From NCBI GenBank assembly GCA_024803745.1, contig JANJXV010000049.1, positions 2,978,501 to 3,042,500 of the forward strand: DNA of 64,000 nucleotides, in the 5' to 3' direction. The notes beneath the pieces were generated by a model that saw only the letters and a program-made list of their open reading frames with translations, was not told the origin of the DNA and ran no database searches. The translations under genes and the position numbers were made by a program. How positions within the stretch are numbered: position 1 is the stretch's first letter; every line of letters begins with the position of its first letter. This DNA comes from Megascapheus bottae. Its lineage: Eukaryota > Chordata > Mammalia > Rodentia > Geomyidae. Shown here in pieces: positions 36,141 to 48,430 of the stretch.

Positions 36141-39100
36141 TAAGGGTTAGGGTAAGGGTTAGGGTTAAGGTAAGTGTAAGGGTTAGGGTTAGGGTTAGGT
36201 TTAGGGTAAGGGTTAGGGTTAGGTTTAGGGAAAGAGTAAGATTTAGGGTTAGGGTTAGGGTTATGGTTAGGGTTAGTGTAAGGGTAAGGGTTAGGGTTAG
36301 GGTTAGTTTTAGGGTTAGGTTTAGTTTTAGGGTAAGGTTAAGTGTTTGAGTTAGTGTTAGGGTTAGGGTTAGGGTAAGGGTTAGGGTAAGGGTTAGGGTT
36401 AGGTTTGGGTTTAGGGTAAGTGTTAGTGTTAGTGTTAGGGTTAGGGTTAGGGGTTAGGGTTAGGGTTATGGTAAGGGTTAGAGTTAGGGGTTAGGCTTAG
36501 TGTTAATGTTAGGTTAAGGGTTATGGTTAGGGTTAGGGTTAGGATTAGGAAAAGGGTTAGGGTTAGGGTTAGGGTTAGGGTAAGTGTAAGGGTTAACTTA
36601 GGGTTAGGGTTAGGGTTAGGGTATGGGTTAGGGTTAGGGTTAGGATTAATGTTAGGGTTAGGGTTAGGGTAAGTGTTAGGGTTAGGGTTAGGGTTAGGGT
36701 TAGGGGTTAGGGTTAGGGTTATGGTAAGGGTTAGAGTTAGGGGTTAGGCTTTGTGTTAATGTTAGGTTAAGGGTTATGGTTAGGGTTAGGGTTAGGATTA
36801 GGATAAGGGTTAGGGTTAGGGTTAGGGTTAGGGTAAGTGTAAGCGTTAAGTTAGGGTTAGGGTTAGGATTAGGGTATGGGTTAGGGTTAGGGTTAGGATT
36901 AGGGTTAGGGTTAGGGTTAGGGAAAGGATAAGGGTAAGGTTTAAAGTTAGGTTTAGGGTTAGGGTTAGGGTTAAGTTGAGGGCTAGGGTTGGGTAAGGGT
37001 AAGGGTTAGCGTTAGGGTTAGGTTTAGGTTTAGGGTAAGGGTAAGGGTAAGGGTTAGGGTGAAGGTTAGGGTTAGGGTTAGGGTAAGGGTAAGGTTAGAG
37101 TTAGGGTTAGGCTTAGGGTTAGGGTAAAGGCTAGGGTTTATGGTTAGGGTTAGGGTAAAGGTTAGGGTTAGTGTTAGGTTTAGGGTTATGGTAATGGTTA
37201 GCGTTAGGGTTAGGGTTAGGTTAAGGGTAAGTGTGAGGGTTAACATTGGGGTCGGATTAGGGTAAGGGTAAATGTTAGGGTTAGGATTAGGTTTAGGGTT
37301 AGGGTTACGGTTAGGGTAAGTGTAATGGTTAGACTTAAGGTTAGGGTTAGGGTTAGTTTTAGGGTTAGGGTTAGGGTTAGGGTTAGGGTTAGGTTAAGGG
37401 TAAAGGTAAGGTTTAGGATTAGGGTTAGGTTTAAGGGAAGGGTTAGGGATAATTTTAGGGTTAGGGTTAGGTTTAGGGTTAGGGTTAGGGTAGGGGTAAG
37501 GGTTAGTGCTAGGGTTAGGTTTAGGTTTAGTGTTGGGGTAAAGGTTAGGGTTAGGGTAACGGTTAGGGTTAGGGTTAAAGTTAGGTTTAGGGTTACGGTA
37601 AGGGATAGATTTAGGGTAAGGGTTAGGGTTAGGTTTAGAGTCATGGTAAGGTTTAGTGTTAGGGTTAGGGTTAGGGTAATGGTAAGGGTTAGGTTTAGGG
37701 TTAGGGTTAGGTTTAGGTTTAGGGTAAAGGTAAGGGTTAGGGTTAGGTTTAGGGCTGGGTTAGGGTAAGGGGTAGGGTTGGTGTTAGGGTTAGGCTTAGG
37801 TTTACTGTTGGGGTTAAGGTTAGGGTTAGGGTGATGGTTAGGGTTAGGGTTAAAGTTAGGTTTAGGGTTACGGTTAGGGTTAGATTTAGGGTAAGGGTTA
37901 CGGTTAGGTTTAGAGTAATGGTAAGGTTTAGGGTTAGGGTTAGTGTTAGGGTAATGGTAAGGGTTAGGTTTAGGGTTAGGGTTAGGTTTAGGGTTAGGGT
38001 AAGGGTAAGGGTTAGGGTTAGGTTTAGGGTTAGGGTTAGGGTAAGGGGTAGGGTTAGGGTTAGGGTTAGGGTTAGGGTTAGGGTTAGGTTTAGGTTTAGC
38101 GTTGGGGTTAAGGTTAGGGTTAGCGTTATGGTAAGGGTAAGGGTTAGGGTCAGGGTTAGGGTTAGTTTTAGGGTTAGAGTTAGTGTAAGTGTAAGGGTGA
38201 GGGTTAGGGTTAGGGTTAGTGTTAGATTAAGGGTAAGGGTTAGTTTTAAGGTTAGGGTTAGGGTTAGGTTTAGAGTTAGGGTTAGGGTTAAGTTTAGGGT
38301 TAGGGTTAGAGTAAGGGTTAGGTTTAGACTTAGGGGTTAGGGTTAGGGTTAGGGTTAGGGTAAGCATAGAGTTAGGGTTAGGGTTAGAGTTAATGTTAGT
38401 GTTAGGTTAAGCGTTACGGTTAGGGTTAGGGTTAGGGTAAGGGTCAGGTTTGGAGGTTAGTGTTACTGTTAGGGTTAAGGTAAGGGTTAAGGTTAGGGTT
38501 AAGGGTAGGGTAAGGATGATGGTTAGTGTTAGAGTTAGTGTTAGGGTTAAGGTTAGCGCTATCATTAAGGTTAGGATTAGGGTAAGGGTAAGGGTTAGGG
38601 TTAAGGTTAGGGTTAGGGTTAGGCTTAGGGTTAGGGTAAGGGTAAGGGTTAGGTTAGGTTTAGGGTTAGGGTAAGGGAAAGGGTTAGGTTTAGGGTTAGG
38701 ATTAGGTTTAGGGTTGGGGTTAGGGTTAGGGTTAAGGAAAGGATAAGGTTTAGGGTTAAGGTGAGGTTTAGGATTAGGGTTACAGTTAAGGTTAGGGTTA
38801 GGGTTAGGGTAAGGGTAAGGATTGGGGTTAGGTTTAGGGTAAGGGTAATTGATAGGATTAGTGTTAGGGTTAGGTTTATGGTTAGGGTTAGGGTTATGGT
38901 TAGGGTAAGGGTAAGGGTTAGGGTTAGGGTTAGGGTTAGTGTTAGGGTAAGGGTAAGGTTAGTGTTAGGGTTAGGGTTAGCGTAAGGGTTAGTGGTTAGG
39001 GTTAGCGTTAGGGTAAGGGTTAGTGGTTAGGGTTAGGGTTAGGGTAAGTGTAAGTGTTAGGATTAGGTTTAGGTTTAGGGTTAGGGTAAGGGTTATGGTT

Positions 39101-40504
39101 ATTGTTAGGGTTAGGGTTAGGGTAAGGTTTAGGGTTAGGTTTAGGTTTAGGGACATGTTTATGGTTAGGGTTAGGTTTAGGGTTAGGGTTAGGGTTAGGG
39201 TAAGGTTAAGTGTTAGGGTTAGGGTTAGGGTTAGGTTAAGGGTAAGGGTTAGGGTTAGAGTTAGGGTTAGGTTTAGGGTTAGGGTTAGGGTTAGGGTTAG
39301 GGTACGGGTAAGGTTTAGGGTTAACGTTATGGTTAGGGTTAGGTTTACGGTTAGGGTAGGGTTACGGTAAGGGTAAGGGTTAGGATTACGATTGGGTTAG
39401 TGTTAGGGTAAGGGTAAGGGTTAGGGTTAGGTTTAGGGTTAGGGTTAGGGTAAGGGTGAGGGGTAGGGTTAGGGTTAGGGTTAGGTTTAGGGTTAGGGTT
39501 AGGGTTAGGGTTAGGTAAGGGTAAGGGTTAGGGTTAAGGTTAGAGTTAGGGTTAGGTTTAGGGTTAGGATTAGGGTTAGGGTTAGGGTAAGGGTAAGGGT
39601 TAGGGTTCGGGTTAGGGTCAGGGTAAGGGTAAGGGTTAAGGTTAGGTTTAGGGTTAGGGTTAGGGTAAGGGTAAGGGTAAGGGTTAGGGTTAGGGTTAGC
39701 GTTAGGGAAAGGATACGGGTTAGGGTTAAGGTTAGGTTTAGGATTAGTTTTAGGGTTAAGGTAGGGTTAGGGTTCGTGTAAGGGTAAGGGTTAGGGTTAG
39801 GTTTAGGGTTAGGTTTGGGGTAAGGGTGAGGGATAGGGTTAGGGTTAGGGTTAGCTTTAGGGTTAGGGTTAGGGTTAGGGTTAGAGTTAATGTTAGTGTT
39901 AGGTTAAGGGTTAGGGTTAGGGTTAGGATTAGGGTAAGGGTTAGGTTTGAGGGTTAGTGTTAGGGTTAGGGTTATGGTAAGGGTTAGGGTTAGGTTTAGG
40001 CTTAGGGTAAGGGTTATGGTTATGGTTAGGGTTAGGTTTAGGGTTAAGTTTAGGGTTAGCGTTAGAGTTAGGGTTATTGTAACGGTAAGGGTTAGGGTTA
40101 AGTTCAGGGTTAGGGTTAGGCTTAGGGTTAGGTTAAGGGTAAGGGTTAGGGTTAGGTTTAGGGTTAGGGTTAGGGTAAGGTTAAGGGTTAGTTTTAGTGT
40201 TAGGGTTAGGTTTAGAGTTAGGGTTAGGGTTAGGGTTAGGGAAAGGATAAGGTTTAGGGTTAAGGTTAGGGTTAGGGTTATTGTATGGGTTAGGATTAGG
40301 GTTAGTTTTAGGGTTAGGTTCAGGGTAAGGGTAATGGATAGGGTTAGTGTTAGCTTTAGGTTCAGGGTTAGGGTTAGGGTTAGGGTTAGGGTAAGGGTAA
40401 GGGTTAGGTTTAAGGTTAGAATTAGATTTAGGTTTAGGGTTAGGATTAGGGTTAGGGTTAGGGTAAGGGTAAGGGTAATGGTTAGGGTTCGGGTTAGGGT
40501 AAGG

Positions 40505-40660
40505 TTTAGTGTTGGGGTTAAGGTTAGGGTTAGGGTATTGGTTAGAGTTTGGGTTAGCGTTAGGTTTAGCGTTAGGTTTAGGGATATGGTTAGGGTTAGG
40601 GTTAGGGTAAGGGTATGTGTTAAGGTTAGGATTAGGGTTAGAGTTAGGTTTAGCATTGGG
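40505..40660 (+). repeat. Recurrent array block copy
   Basis: The opening motif is at 40505, TATGTGTTAAGG at 40614, and the closing motif is the variant TTTAGCATTGGGG near 40649. Confidence 0.75.
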
Positions 40661-40816
40661 GGAAGGGTAAGGGTTAGGGTAAGGGTTAGTGTTAAGGTAA
40701 GGGTAAGGGTTAGGGTTAGGGTTAGGGTAAAGTTTAGGGTTAGGGTTAGGGTAAGGTTAAGGGTAAGGGTTAGGGTTACTGTTAGCGTAAGTGTAAGGGT
40801 TAGGGTTAGGGTTAGG

Positions 40817-40900
40817 GTTACGTTTATGTTAAAGGTTAGGGGTTAGGGTTAGGTTAAGAGTAAGTGTTAGAGTTAGGTTAAGAGTAATTGTTAGGGTTAG
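40817..40900 (+). repeat. Short repeat 'TTAAAGGTTAGGGG', copy 1 of 3
   Basis: GGTTACGTTTATGTTAAAGG followed by GGTTAAGAGTAAGTGTTAG and AAGAGTAATTGTTAGGG. The same order of rare variants appears near 47790 and 48288. This copy is shorter because a segment containing GGTAATGG is absent. Confidence 0.7.
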
Positions 40901-43566
40901 GGTTAGTGTTAGGGTTATGGTAAGGGTAAGGATTAGGGTTAGTGTTAGGGTTAGGGTAAGGGTAATGGTTAGGGATAGGATTAGGGTTAGGGTAAGGATA
41001 AGTGTTAGGGTTAGGGTTAGGGTTAGGTGTAGGGTTAGGGTTAGGGTTAGGGTTAGGGTTAGTTTTAAAGTTAAGGTTAGGGTTAGGTTTAGAGTTAGGG
41101 TTAGGGTTAGGGTTAGGTTTAGGCTTAGGGTTGGGGTAAGGGTTAGGTTTAGAGTTAGGGTTAGGGTTAGGGTTAGATTTAGATTTAGGGGTAGGGTTAG
41201 GGTAAGGGTAAGGGTTAGGGTTAGTGTTAGGGTAAGCGTTAGAGTTAGGGTTAGGGTCAGGGTTAGAGTTAATGTTAGTGTTAGGTTAAGGGTTAGGGTT
41301 AGGGTTAGGGTTAAGGTTAGAGTAAGGGTTAGGGTTAGGGGTTAGTGTTAGGGTTAGGGTTAGGGTAAGGGTAAGCGTTAGAGTTCGGATTAGGGTTAGG
41401 GTTAGAGTTAATGTTAGTGTTAGGTTAAGGGTTAGGGTTAGGGTTAGGATTAGGGTTAGGGTTATTGTAAGGGTAAGGGTTCGGGGTTAGTGTTAGGGTT
41501 AGGATTAGGGTAAGTTTTACGGTTAGGGTTAGGGTTAGGTTAAGGGTAAGTGTTAGGGTTAGGGTTAGGGTTAGTGTTAGGATAAGGGTAATTGTTAGGG
41601 TTAGGTTAGGTTTAGGGTTAGCGTTAGGGTTAGGGTAAGGGTTAGTGGTTAGGGTTAGGGTTAGGGTAAGGGTAAGTGTTAGGATTAGGGTTAGGGTTAG
41701 GGTAAGGGTAAGGGTTAGGGTTAGGGTTAGGGTTAGCGTAAGGTTAGTGGTTAGGGTTAGGTTTAGTGTAAGGGTTAGTTGTTAGGGTTAGGGTTAGGGT
41801 TAGGGTTAGGGTTATTGTTATGGTTACGGTTAGGGTAAGGTGTAGGGGTAGGTTTAGGTTTAGGGAAAGGTTTATGGTTAGGGTTAGGGTTAGGTTTAGG
41901 GTTAGGGTTAGGGTAAGGTTAAGTGTTAGGGTTAGGGTTAGGGTTAGGTTAAGGGTAAGGGTTAGGGTTAGGATTAGGGTTAGGTTTAGGATTAGGGATT
42001 GGGTTAGGGTTAGGGTAAGGGTAAGGGTTAGGTTTAAGGTTAGGGTTAGGGGTAGGTATAGGGTTAGGGTTAGGGTTAGGTATAGGTTTAGGGTTAGGGT
42101 TAGGGTTAGGGTTATGGTAAGGGTTAGGGTTAGGATTAGTGTTAGCAACAGGGTAAGGGTAAGGGTTAGGTTTGGGGTTAGGGTAAGGTTTAGTGTTGGG
42201 GTTAAGGGTTATGGTTAGGGTTAGGGTTAAGGTTAGGGTAAGGGTTAGGGTAAGGGTATATGTTAAGGTTAGTGTTAGGGTTAGGGTTAGGTTTAGCATT
42301 ACGTAAGGGTAAGGGTTAGGGTAAATTTAGGGTTAAGGTAATGGTAAGGCCTAGGGTTACGCTTAGGGTTAGGATAAGGGTAAGGTTTAGGGTTAGGGTT
42401 AGGGTTAGGGTAAGGGTAAGGGTTAGGGTAAGGGTTAGGTTTAGGGTTAGGTTTAGGTTTAGGGTAAGTGTAAGGGTTAGGGTTATGGTTAGGGTTGGGG
42501 TTAGGGTAAGGGTAAGTGTTAGGGTTAGGGTTAGTTTTAGGAAAACAGTAAGGGTTAGGTCAGAGATAGGGTTAGGGGTTAGGGTTAGGGTTATAGTTAG
42601 CGTTAGGGGTTAGGGTTAGGGTTAGGGTAAGGGTTAGCATTAGGGGTTAGGGTTAGGAAAAGCATAATGGTTAGGGTTAAGGTGAGGATTAGGGTTAGGG
42701 TAAGGGTAAGGGTTAGGGTTAGGTTTGGGTTAGGTATAGTTTAAGGGTAAGGGTTAGGGTTAGGGTTAGGGTTAGGTTAAGGGTAAGGTTTAGTTTTAAG
42801 GTTAGGGTTAGGGTTAGGTTTAGAGTTAGGGTTAGGGTTAGGTTTAGGGCTAGGGTTTGGGTAAGGTTTAGGTTTAGAGTTAGGGGTAGGGTTAGGGTAA
42901 GGGTATGGGTTAGGGTTAGGGTTAGGGTTAGGGTAAGCGTAGAGTTAGGGTTAGGTTTAGAGTTAATGTTAGTGTTAGGTTAAGGGTTAGGGTTAGGGTT
43001 AGGGTTAGGGTAAGGTTTAGGGTTGGGGGTTAGTGTTACGGTTAGGGTTAGGGTAAGGGTTAGGGTTAGGTTTAGGGTTAGGGTAAGGGTTACGGTTAGT
43101 GTTAGAGTTAGGTTTAGGGTTAAGGTTAGGGTTAGCGTTAGGGTTTGGTTAGGGTAAGGGTAAGGGTTAGGGTTAAGATTAGGGTTAGGGTTACGCTTAG
43201 GGTTAGGGTAAGGGTAAGGGTTAGGGTTAGGTTTAGGGTTAGGGTAAGGGTAAGAGTTAGGTTTAGGGTTAGGATTAGGTTTAGGGGTAGGTTTAGGGTT
43301 AGGGTTAGGGAAAGGATAAGGGTTAGGGTTAAAGTTAGGTTTAGGATTAGGGTTAGGGTTAAGGTTAGGGTTAGGGTTAGGGTTAGGTTTAGGTAAGGGT
43401 AATGGATAGGGTTAGTGTTAGGGTTAGGTTTAGAGTTAGGGTTAGGGTTAGGGTTAGGTTAAGGGTAAGGGTTAGGGTTAAGGTTAGAATTAGGTTTAGG
43501 TTTAGGGTTAGGATTATGGTTAGGGTTAGGGTAAGGGTAAGGGTTAGGGTTCGGGTTAGGGTAAGG

Positions 43567-43700
43567 TTTAGTGTTGGGGTTAAAGTTAGGGTTAGGGTAA
43601 GGGTTAGAGTTTGGGTTAGGGTTAGGTTTAGCGTTAGGTTTAGGGTTAGGGTTAGGGTTAGGGTTAGGGAAAGGGTATGTGTTAAGGTTAGGGTTATGGT
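43567..43700 (+). repeat. Recurrent array block copy, variant end
   Basis: TTTAGTGTTGGGGTTAAAG opens at 43567 and TATGTGTTAAGG is at 43676. The expected TTTAGCATTAGGG end is replaced by diverged hexamers (GTTTAGCGTTAGGG near 43730). Confidence 0.6.
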
Positions 43701-46700
43701 TAGGGTTAGGGTTATGTTTAGGTTTAGCGTTAGGGTTAGGGTTAAGTTTAGGTTTAGTGTAAGGGTAAGGTTTAAGGTTAGGGTTAGGTTTAGGGTTAGG
43801 GTAAGGATAAAGAATAGGGTTAGGTTTAGGGCTAGGTTAGTTTTAGGGTAAGGATAAGGGTTAGGGTTAGGGTTAGGGTTAAGTTTAGGGTTAGGTTTAG
43901 GCTCAGGGTTAGGTTAAGGGTAAGGGTTAGGGTTAGGTTTAGGGTTAGGTTTAGGGTAAGGTTAAGGGTTAGTTTTAGCGTTAGGGTTAGGTTTAGGGTT
44001 AGGGTTAGGGTTAGGTAAAGGATAAGTGTTAGGGTTAAGGTTAGGTTTACGATTAGGGTTAGGGTTGAGGTTAGGGTTAGGGTTAGGGTAAGGGTAAGGG
44101 TTAGGGTTAGGTTTGGGGTTAAGGTTTGGGTAAGGGTGAGCGATAGGGTTAGGGTTAGGGTTAGGTTTAGGGTTAGGGTTAGTGTTTGGGTAAGGGTACG
44201 TGTTAGGGTTAGGGTTAGGTTTAGGGTTAGGGTTAGGTTTAGGGTTAGGGTTAGGTTTAGGGTTAGGGTTAGGGTAAGCCTTATGGGTTAGGGTAAGGTT
44301 TAGGGAAAGGGTTAGCATTAGGGTTAGGGTTAGGTTGAGGGTAAGTGTTAAGGTTAGGTTTAGGTTTATGGTTAGGTTTAGGTTTAGGGTAAGTGTAAGA
44401 GTTAGGGTTAGGGTTAGGGTTGGGGTTAGGGTAAGGGTAAGTGTTAGGGTTAGGGTTAGTTTTAGGACAAGAGTAAGGGTTAGGTCAGAGCTAGGTTTAG
44501 GGCTTAGGGTTAGGGTTATAGTTAGCGTTAGGGGTTAGTGTTAGACTTAGGGTAAGGGTTAGCATTAGGGGTTAGGGTTAGGAAAAGGATAAGGGTTAGG
44601 GTTAAGGTTAGGGTTAGGGTTAGGGTTAAGGTGAGGGCTATGTTTAGGGTAAGGGTAAGAGTTAGTGTTAGGTTATGGGTTAGGTATAAATTAAGGGTAA
44701 GTGTTAGGGTTAGGGTTAGGGTTGGGTAAGGTTAAGGGTAAGGGTTAGTTTTAAGGTTAGGGTTAGGGTTAGGTTTAGAGTTAGGGTTAGGGTTAGGTTT
44801 AGGATTAGGGTTAGGGTAAGGGTTAGGTTTAGAGTTAGGGGTAGGGTTAGGGTAAGGGTTAGGGTTAGGGTTAGGGTTAGGGTAAGAGTAGAGTTAGGGT
44901 TAGGGTTAGGGTTAGAATTAATGTTAGTGTTAGGATAAGGGTTAGGGTTAGGGTTAGGGTTTGGGTAAGGGTTAGGTTTGGGCGTTAGTGTTACGGTTAG
45001 GGATAGGGTAAGGGTTAGGGTTAGGTTTAGGGTTAGGGTAAGGGTTATGGTTAGTGTTACTTAGTGTTAGGGTTAAGGTTAGGGTTAGCGTTAAGGTTAG
45101 GGTTAGGGTAAGGTTAAGGGTTAGGGTTAACGTTAGGGTTAGGGTTAGGCTTAGGGTTAGGGTAAGAGTAAGGGTTAGGGTTAGGTTTAGGGTTAGGGTA
45201 AGGGTAAGGGTTAGGTTTAGGGTTAGGGTTAAGTTTAGTGTTAGGGTTAGGGTTAGGGTTAGGAAAAGGATAAGGGTTAGGGTTAAAGGTTAGGTTTAGG
45301 ATTAGGATTAGGGTTAAGGTTAGGGTTAGGGTTAGGGTAAGGGTAAGGATTAGGGTTAGGTTTAGGGTTAGGTTTAGGGTTTGGGTTAGGGTTAGATTTA
45401 ATGTTAGTGTTAGGTTAAGGGTTAGGGTTAGGGTTAGGGTTAGGGTAAGGGTTAGGGTTGGGGGTTAGTGTTAGGGTTAGTGTTAGGGTAAGGTTTAGGG
45501 TTAGTTTTAGGCTTAGGGTAAGGGTTATGGTTATGGTTAGGGTTAGGGTTAAGTTTAGGGTTAGCGTTAGGGTTAGGGTTACTGTAACGGTAAGGGTTAG
45601 GGTTAAGTTGAGAGTTAGGGTTAGGCTCAGGGTTAGGTTAAGGGTAAGGGTTAGGGTTAGGGTTAGGGTTAGGGTTAGGGTAAGGTTAAGGGTTAGTTTT
45701 AGGGTTAGGGTTAGGTTTAGGGTTAGGGTTAGGGTTAGGGAAAGGATAAGGGTTAGGGTTAAGGTTAGGTTTAGGTTTAGGGTTAGGGTTAAGGTTAGGG
45801 TAAGTGTTACGGTAAGGGTAAGGGTTAGGGTTAGTTTTAGGGTAAGGTTAGGGTAAGGGTGAGGGATAGGGTTAGGGTTAGGGTTAGGTTTAGGGTTAGG
45901 GTTAGGGTTAGGGTAAGGGTAAGAGTAAGGGTTAGGGTTAGGGTTAAGTTTAGATTTAGGGTTAGGTTTAGGGTTAGGATTAGGGTTAGGGTTAGGGTAA
46001 GGGTAAGGTTTAGGGTTCGGGTTAGGGTAAGTTTTAGTGTTAGGGTTAAGGTTAGGGTTAGGGTTAGGGTTAGGTTTAGGTAAAGGTTTAGGGGTTAGGG
46101 TTAGGGTTAGGGTAATGGTTAGGGTTAGGGTTAGGTTTAGGTTAAGGGTTAGTGTTAGGTTTAGGGTTACGGTTAGTGTTTGGGTAAGGGTACGTGTTAG
46201 GGTTAGGGTTAGGTTTAGGGTTAGGGTTAGGGTTAGGGTAAGGCTTAGGGGTTAGGGTTAGGGTTAGGGAAAGGGTTAGCGTTAGGGTTAGGGTTAGGTT
46301 AAGGGTAAGTGTTAGGGTTAGGTTTAGGTTTAGGGTAAGATTAAGTGTAAATGTTAGGTTTAGGGTTAGGGTTAGGGTTAGGGTAAGGGTAAGGATTAGG
46401 TTTAGAGTTAGGGGTAGGGTTAGGGTAAGGGTAAGGGTTAGGGTTTGGATTAGGGTTAGGGTTAGGGTTAGGGTAAGAGTTAGGGTTAGGTTTAAGGTTA
46501 GGTTTATTGTAAGGTTAAGGGTTAGGGTTAGGGTTAGGGTTTGGGTTACGGTTAGGGTTAGGGTTAGGGTGTGGGTAAGGGTTAGGTTAGGGTTAGGGTT
46601 AGGATTAGGGTAAGGGTTAGGGTTAGGGTTATGGTTAGGGTAAGGGTAAGGGTTAGGGTTAGGGTTAGGTTTAGATTTAGGGGTAGGGTTAGGGTAAGGG

Positions 46701-47479
46701 TAAGGGTTAGGGTTAGGGTTAGTGTTAGGGTAAGCGTTAGAGTTAGGGTTAGGGTTAGGTTTAGAGTTAATGTTAGTGTTAGGTTAAGGGTTAGGGTTAG
46801 GGTTAGGGTTAGGGTTAGAGTAAGGGTTAGGGTTAGGGGTTAGTGTTAAGGTTAGGATTAGAGTAAGGGTAAGCTTAAGAGTTAGGGTTAGGGTTAGGTT
46901 TAGAGTTAATGATAGTGTTAGGTTAAGGGTTAGGGTTAGGGTTAAGATTAGGGTTATTGTAAGGGTAAGTGTTAGGGGTTAGTGTTATGGTTAGGTTTAG
47001 GGTAAGGTTTAGGGTTAGGGTTAGGGTTAGCTTAAGGGTAAGTGTTAGGGTTAGGGTCAGGGTTAGTGTTAGGATAACGGTAAGTGTTAGGGTTAGGTTA
47101 GGTTTAGGGTTAGGGTTAGGGTTAGGGTTAGGGTAAGGGTCAGGGTTAGGTTTAGGGTTAGGATTAAGTTTAGGGTTAGGGTTAGGGTTAGGTTTAGGGA
47201 AAGAATAAGGGTTAGGTTTAAGGTTAGGTTTAGGATTAGGGTTAGTGTTAAGGTTAGTGTTAGGGTTAGGGTAAGGGCATGTAGTAGGGTTAGGTTTGGG
47301 GTTAGGTTTAGGGTAAGGGTAATGGATAAGGTTAGTGTTAGGGTTAGGTTTAGGGTTAGGTTTAGGGTTAGGGTAAGGGTAAGGGTTAGGGTTAAGGTTA
47401 GGATTAGGTTTAGGTTTAGGGTTAGGATTAGGGTTAGGGTTAGGTAAGGGTAAGGGTTAGGGTTCGGGTTAGGGCAAGG

Positions 47480-47636
47480 TTTAGTGTTGGGGTTAAGGTT
47501 AGGGTTAGGGTAAGGGTTAGAGTTTGGGTTAGGGTTAGGTTTAGCGTTAGGTTTAGGGTTACGGTTAGGGTTAGGGTTAGGGTAAGGGTATGTGTTAAGG
47601 TTAGGGTTAGGGTTAGGGTTAGGTTTAGCATTAGGG
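47480..47636 (+). repeat. Recurrent array block copy
   Basis: A complete copy: opening motif at 47480, TATGTGTTAAGG at 47589, closing TTTAGCATTAGGG ending at 47636. Confidence 0.78.
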
Positions 47637-47789
47637 TAAGTTTAAGGGTTAGGGTAAGGTTTAGTGTTAAGGTAAGGGTAAGGGTTAGGGTTAGGGTTAA
47701 GGTAAAGTTTAGGGTTAGGGTTAGGGTAAGGTTAAGGGTTAGGGTTAGCGTTAGTGTTATGGTAAGGGTAAGGGTTAGGGTTAGGGTTA

Positions 47790-48430
47790 GGGTTACGTTT
47801 AGGTTAAAGGTTAGGGGTTAGGGTTGGTGTTAGGTAATGGTTAGGGTTAGGGTTAGGGTTAGGTTAAGAGTAAGTGTTAGGGTTAGGTTAAGTGTAATTG
47901 TTAGAGTTAGGGTTAGTTTTAGGGTTAGGGTAAGGGTAAGGATTAGGGTTAGTGTTAGGGTTAGGGTAAGTGTAAGTGTTAGGGTTAGGATTAGGGTTAG
48001 GGTAAGGGTAAGGGTTAGGGTAAGGATTAGTGTTAGGTTCAGGGTTAGGTTTAGGGTTAGGGTTAGGGTTAGGGTTAGTTTTAAGGTTAAGGTTAGAGTT
48101 AGGTTTAGAGTTAGGGTTAGGGTTAGGTTAGGTTTAGGGTTAGGGTTAGGGTAAGGGTTAGGTTTAGAGTTATCGGTAGGGTTAGGTTCAGATTTAGATT
48201 TAGGGGTAGGGTTAGGGTTAGGGTTAGCGTTAGGGTTAGGGGTTGGGTTAATGTTTGGGTAAGGGTAAGGGTTAGGGTTAGGGTTAGGGTTACGTTTAGG
48301 TTAAAGGTTAGGGGTTATGGTTAGTGTTAGGTAATGGATAGGGTTAGGGTTAGGGTTAGGTTAAGAGTAAGTGTTAGGTTTAGGTTAAGAGTAATTGTTA
48401 GGGTTAGGGTTAGTGTTAGGGTTAGAGTAA
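47790..48430 (+). repeat. Short direct duplication (about 0.5 kb offset), copies 2 and 3 of the TTAAAGG repeat
   Basis: GGTTACGTTTAGGTTAAAGG begins near 47790 and again near 48289. Each is followed by GGTTAGGTAATGG, GGTTAAGAGTAAGTGTTAG and a GTAATTGTTAG element. The shared order of rare variants identifies a direct duplication; a third, shorter relative lies at 40817. Confidence 0.75.

Larger units (their letters stand above)
29989..36580 (+). repeat. Diverged relative of the 5.76-kb array unit
   Basis: From about 31230 to 36580 the ordered landmarks of copies A and B recur with many more substitutions. The TATGTGTTAAGG/TTTAGCATTAGGG block is at 31233-31274. The GTGAAGGTTAGGG start near 31908 corresponds to 19165 and 24923. 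The GGTTATGGTAACTTTTAGGG region near 34300 corresponds to 21550. The last block is at 35984-36140. The tail near 36480-36560 matches 24140-24210. The first 1.2 kb resembles 17.6-18.5 kb and also 36.6-37.5 kb. No gene is seen. Confidence 0.8.
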
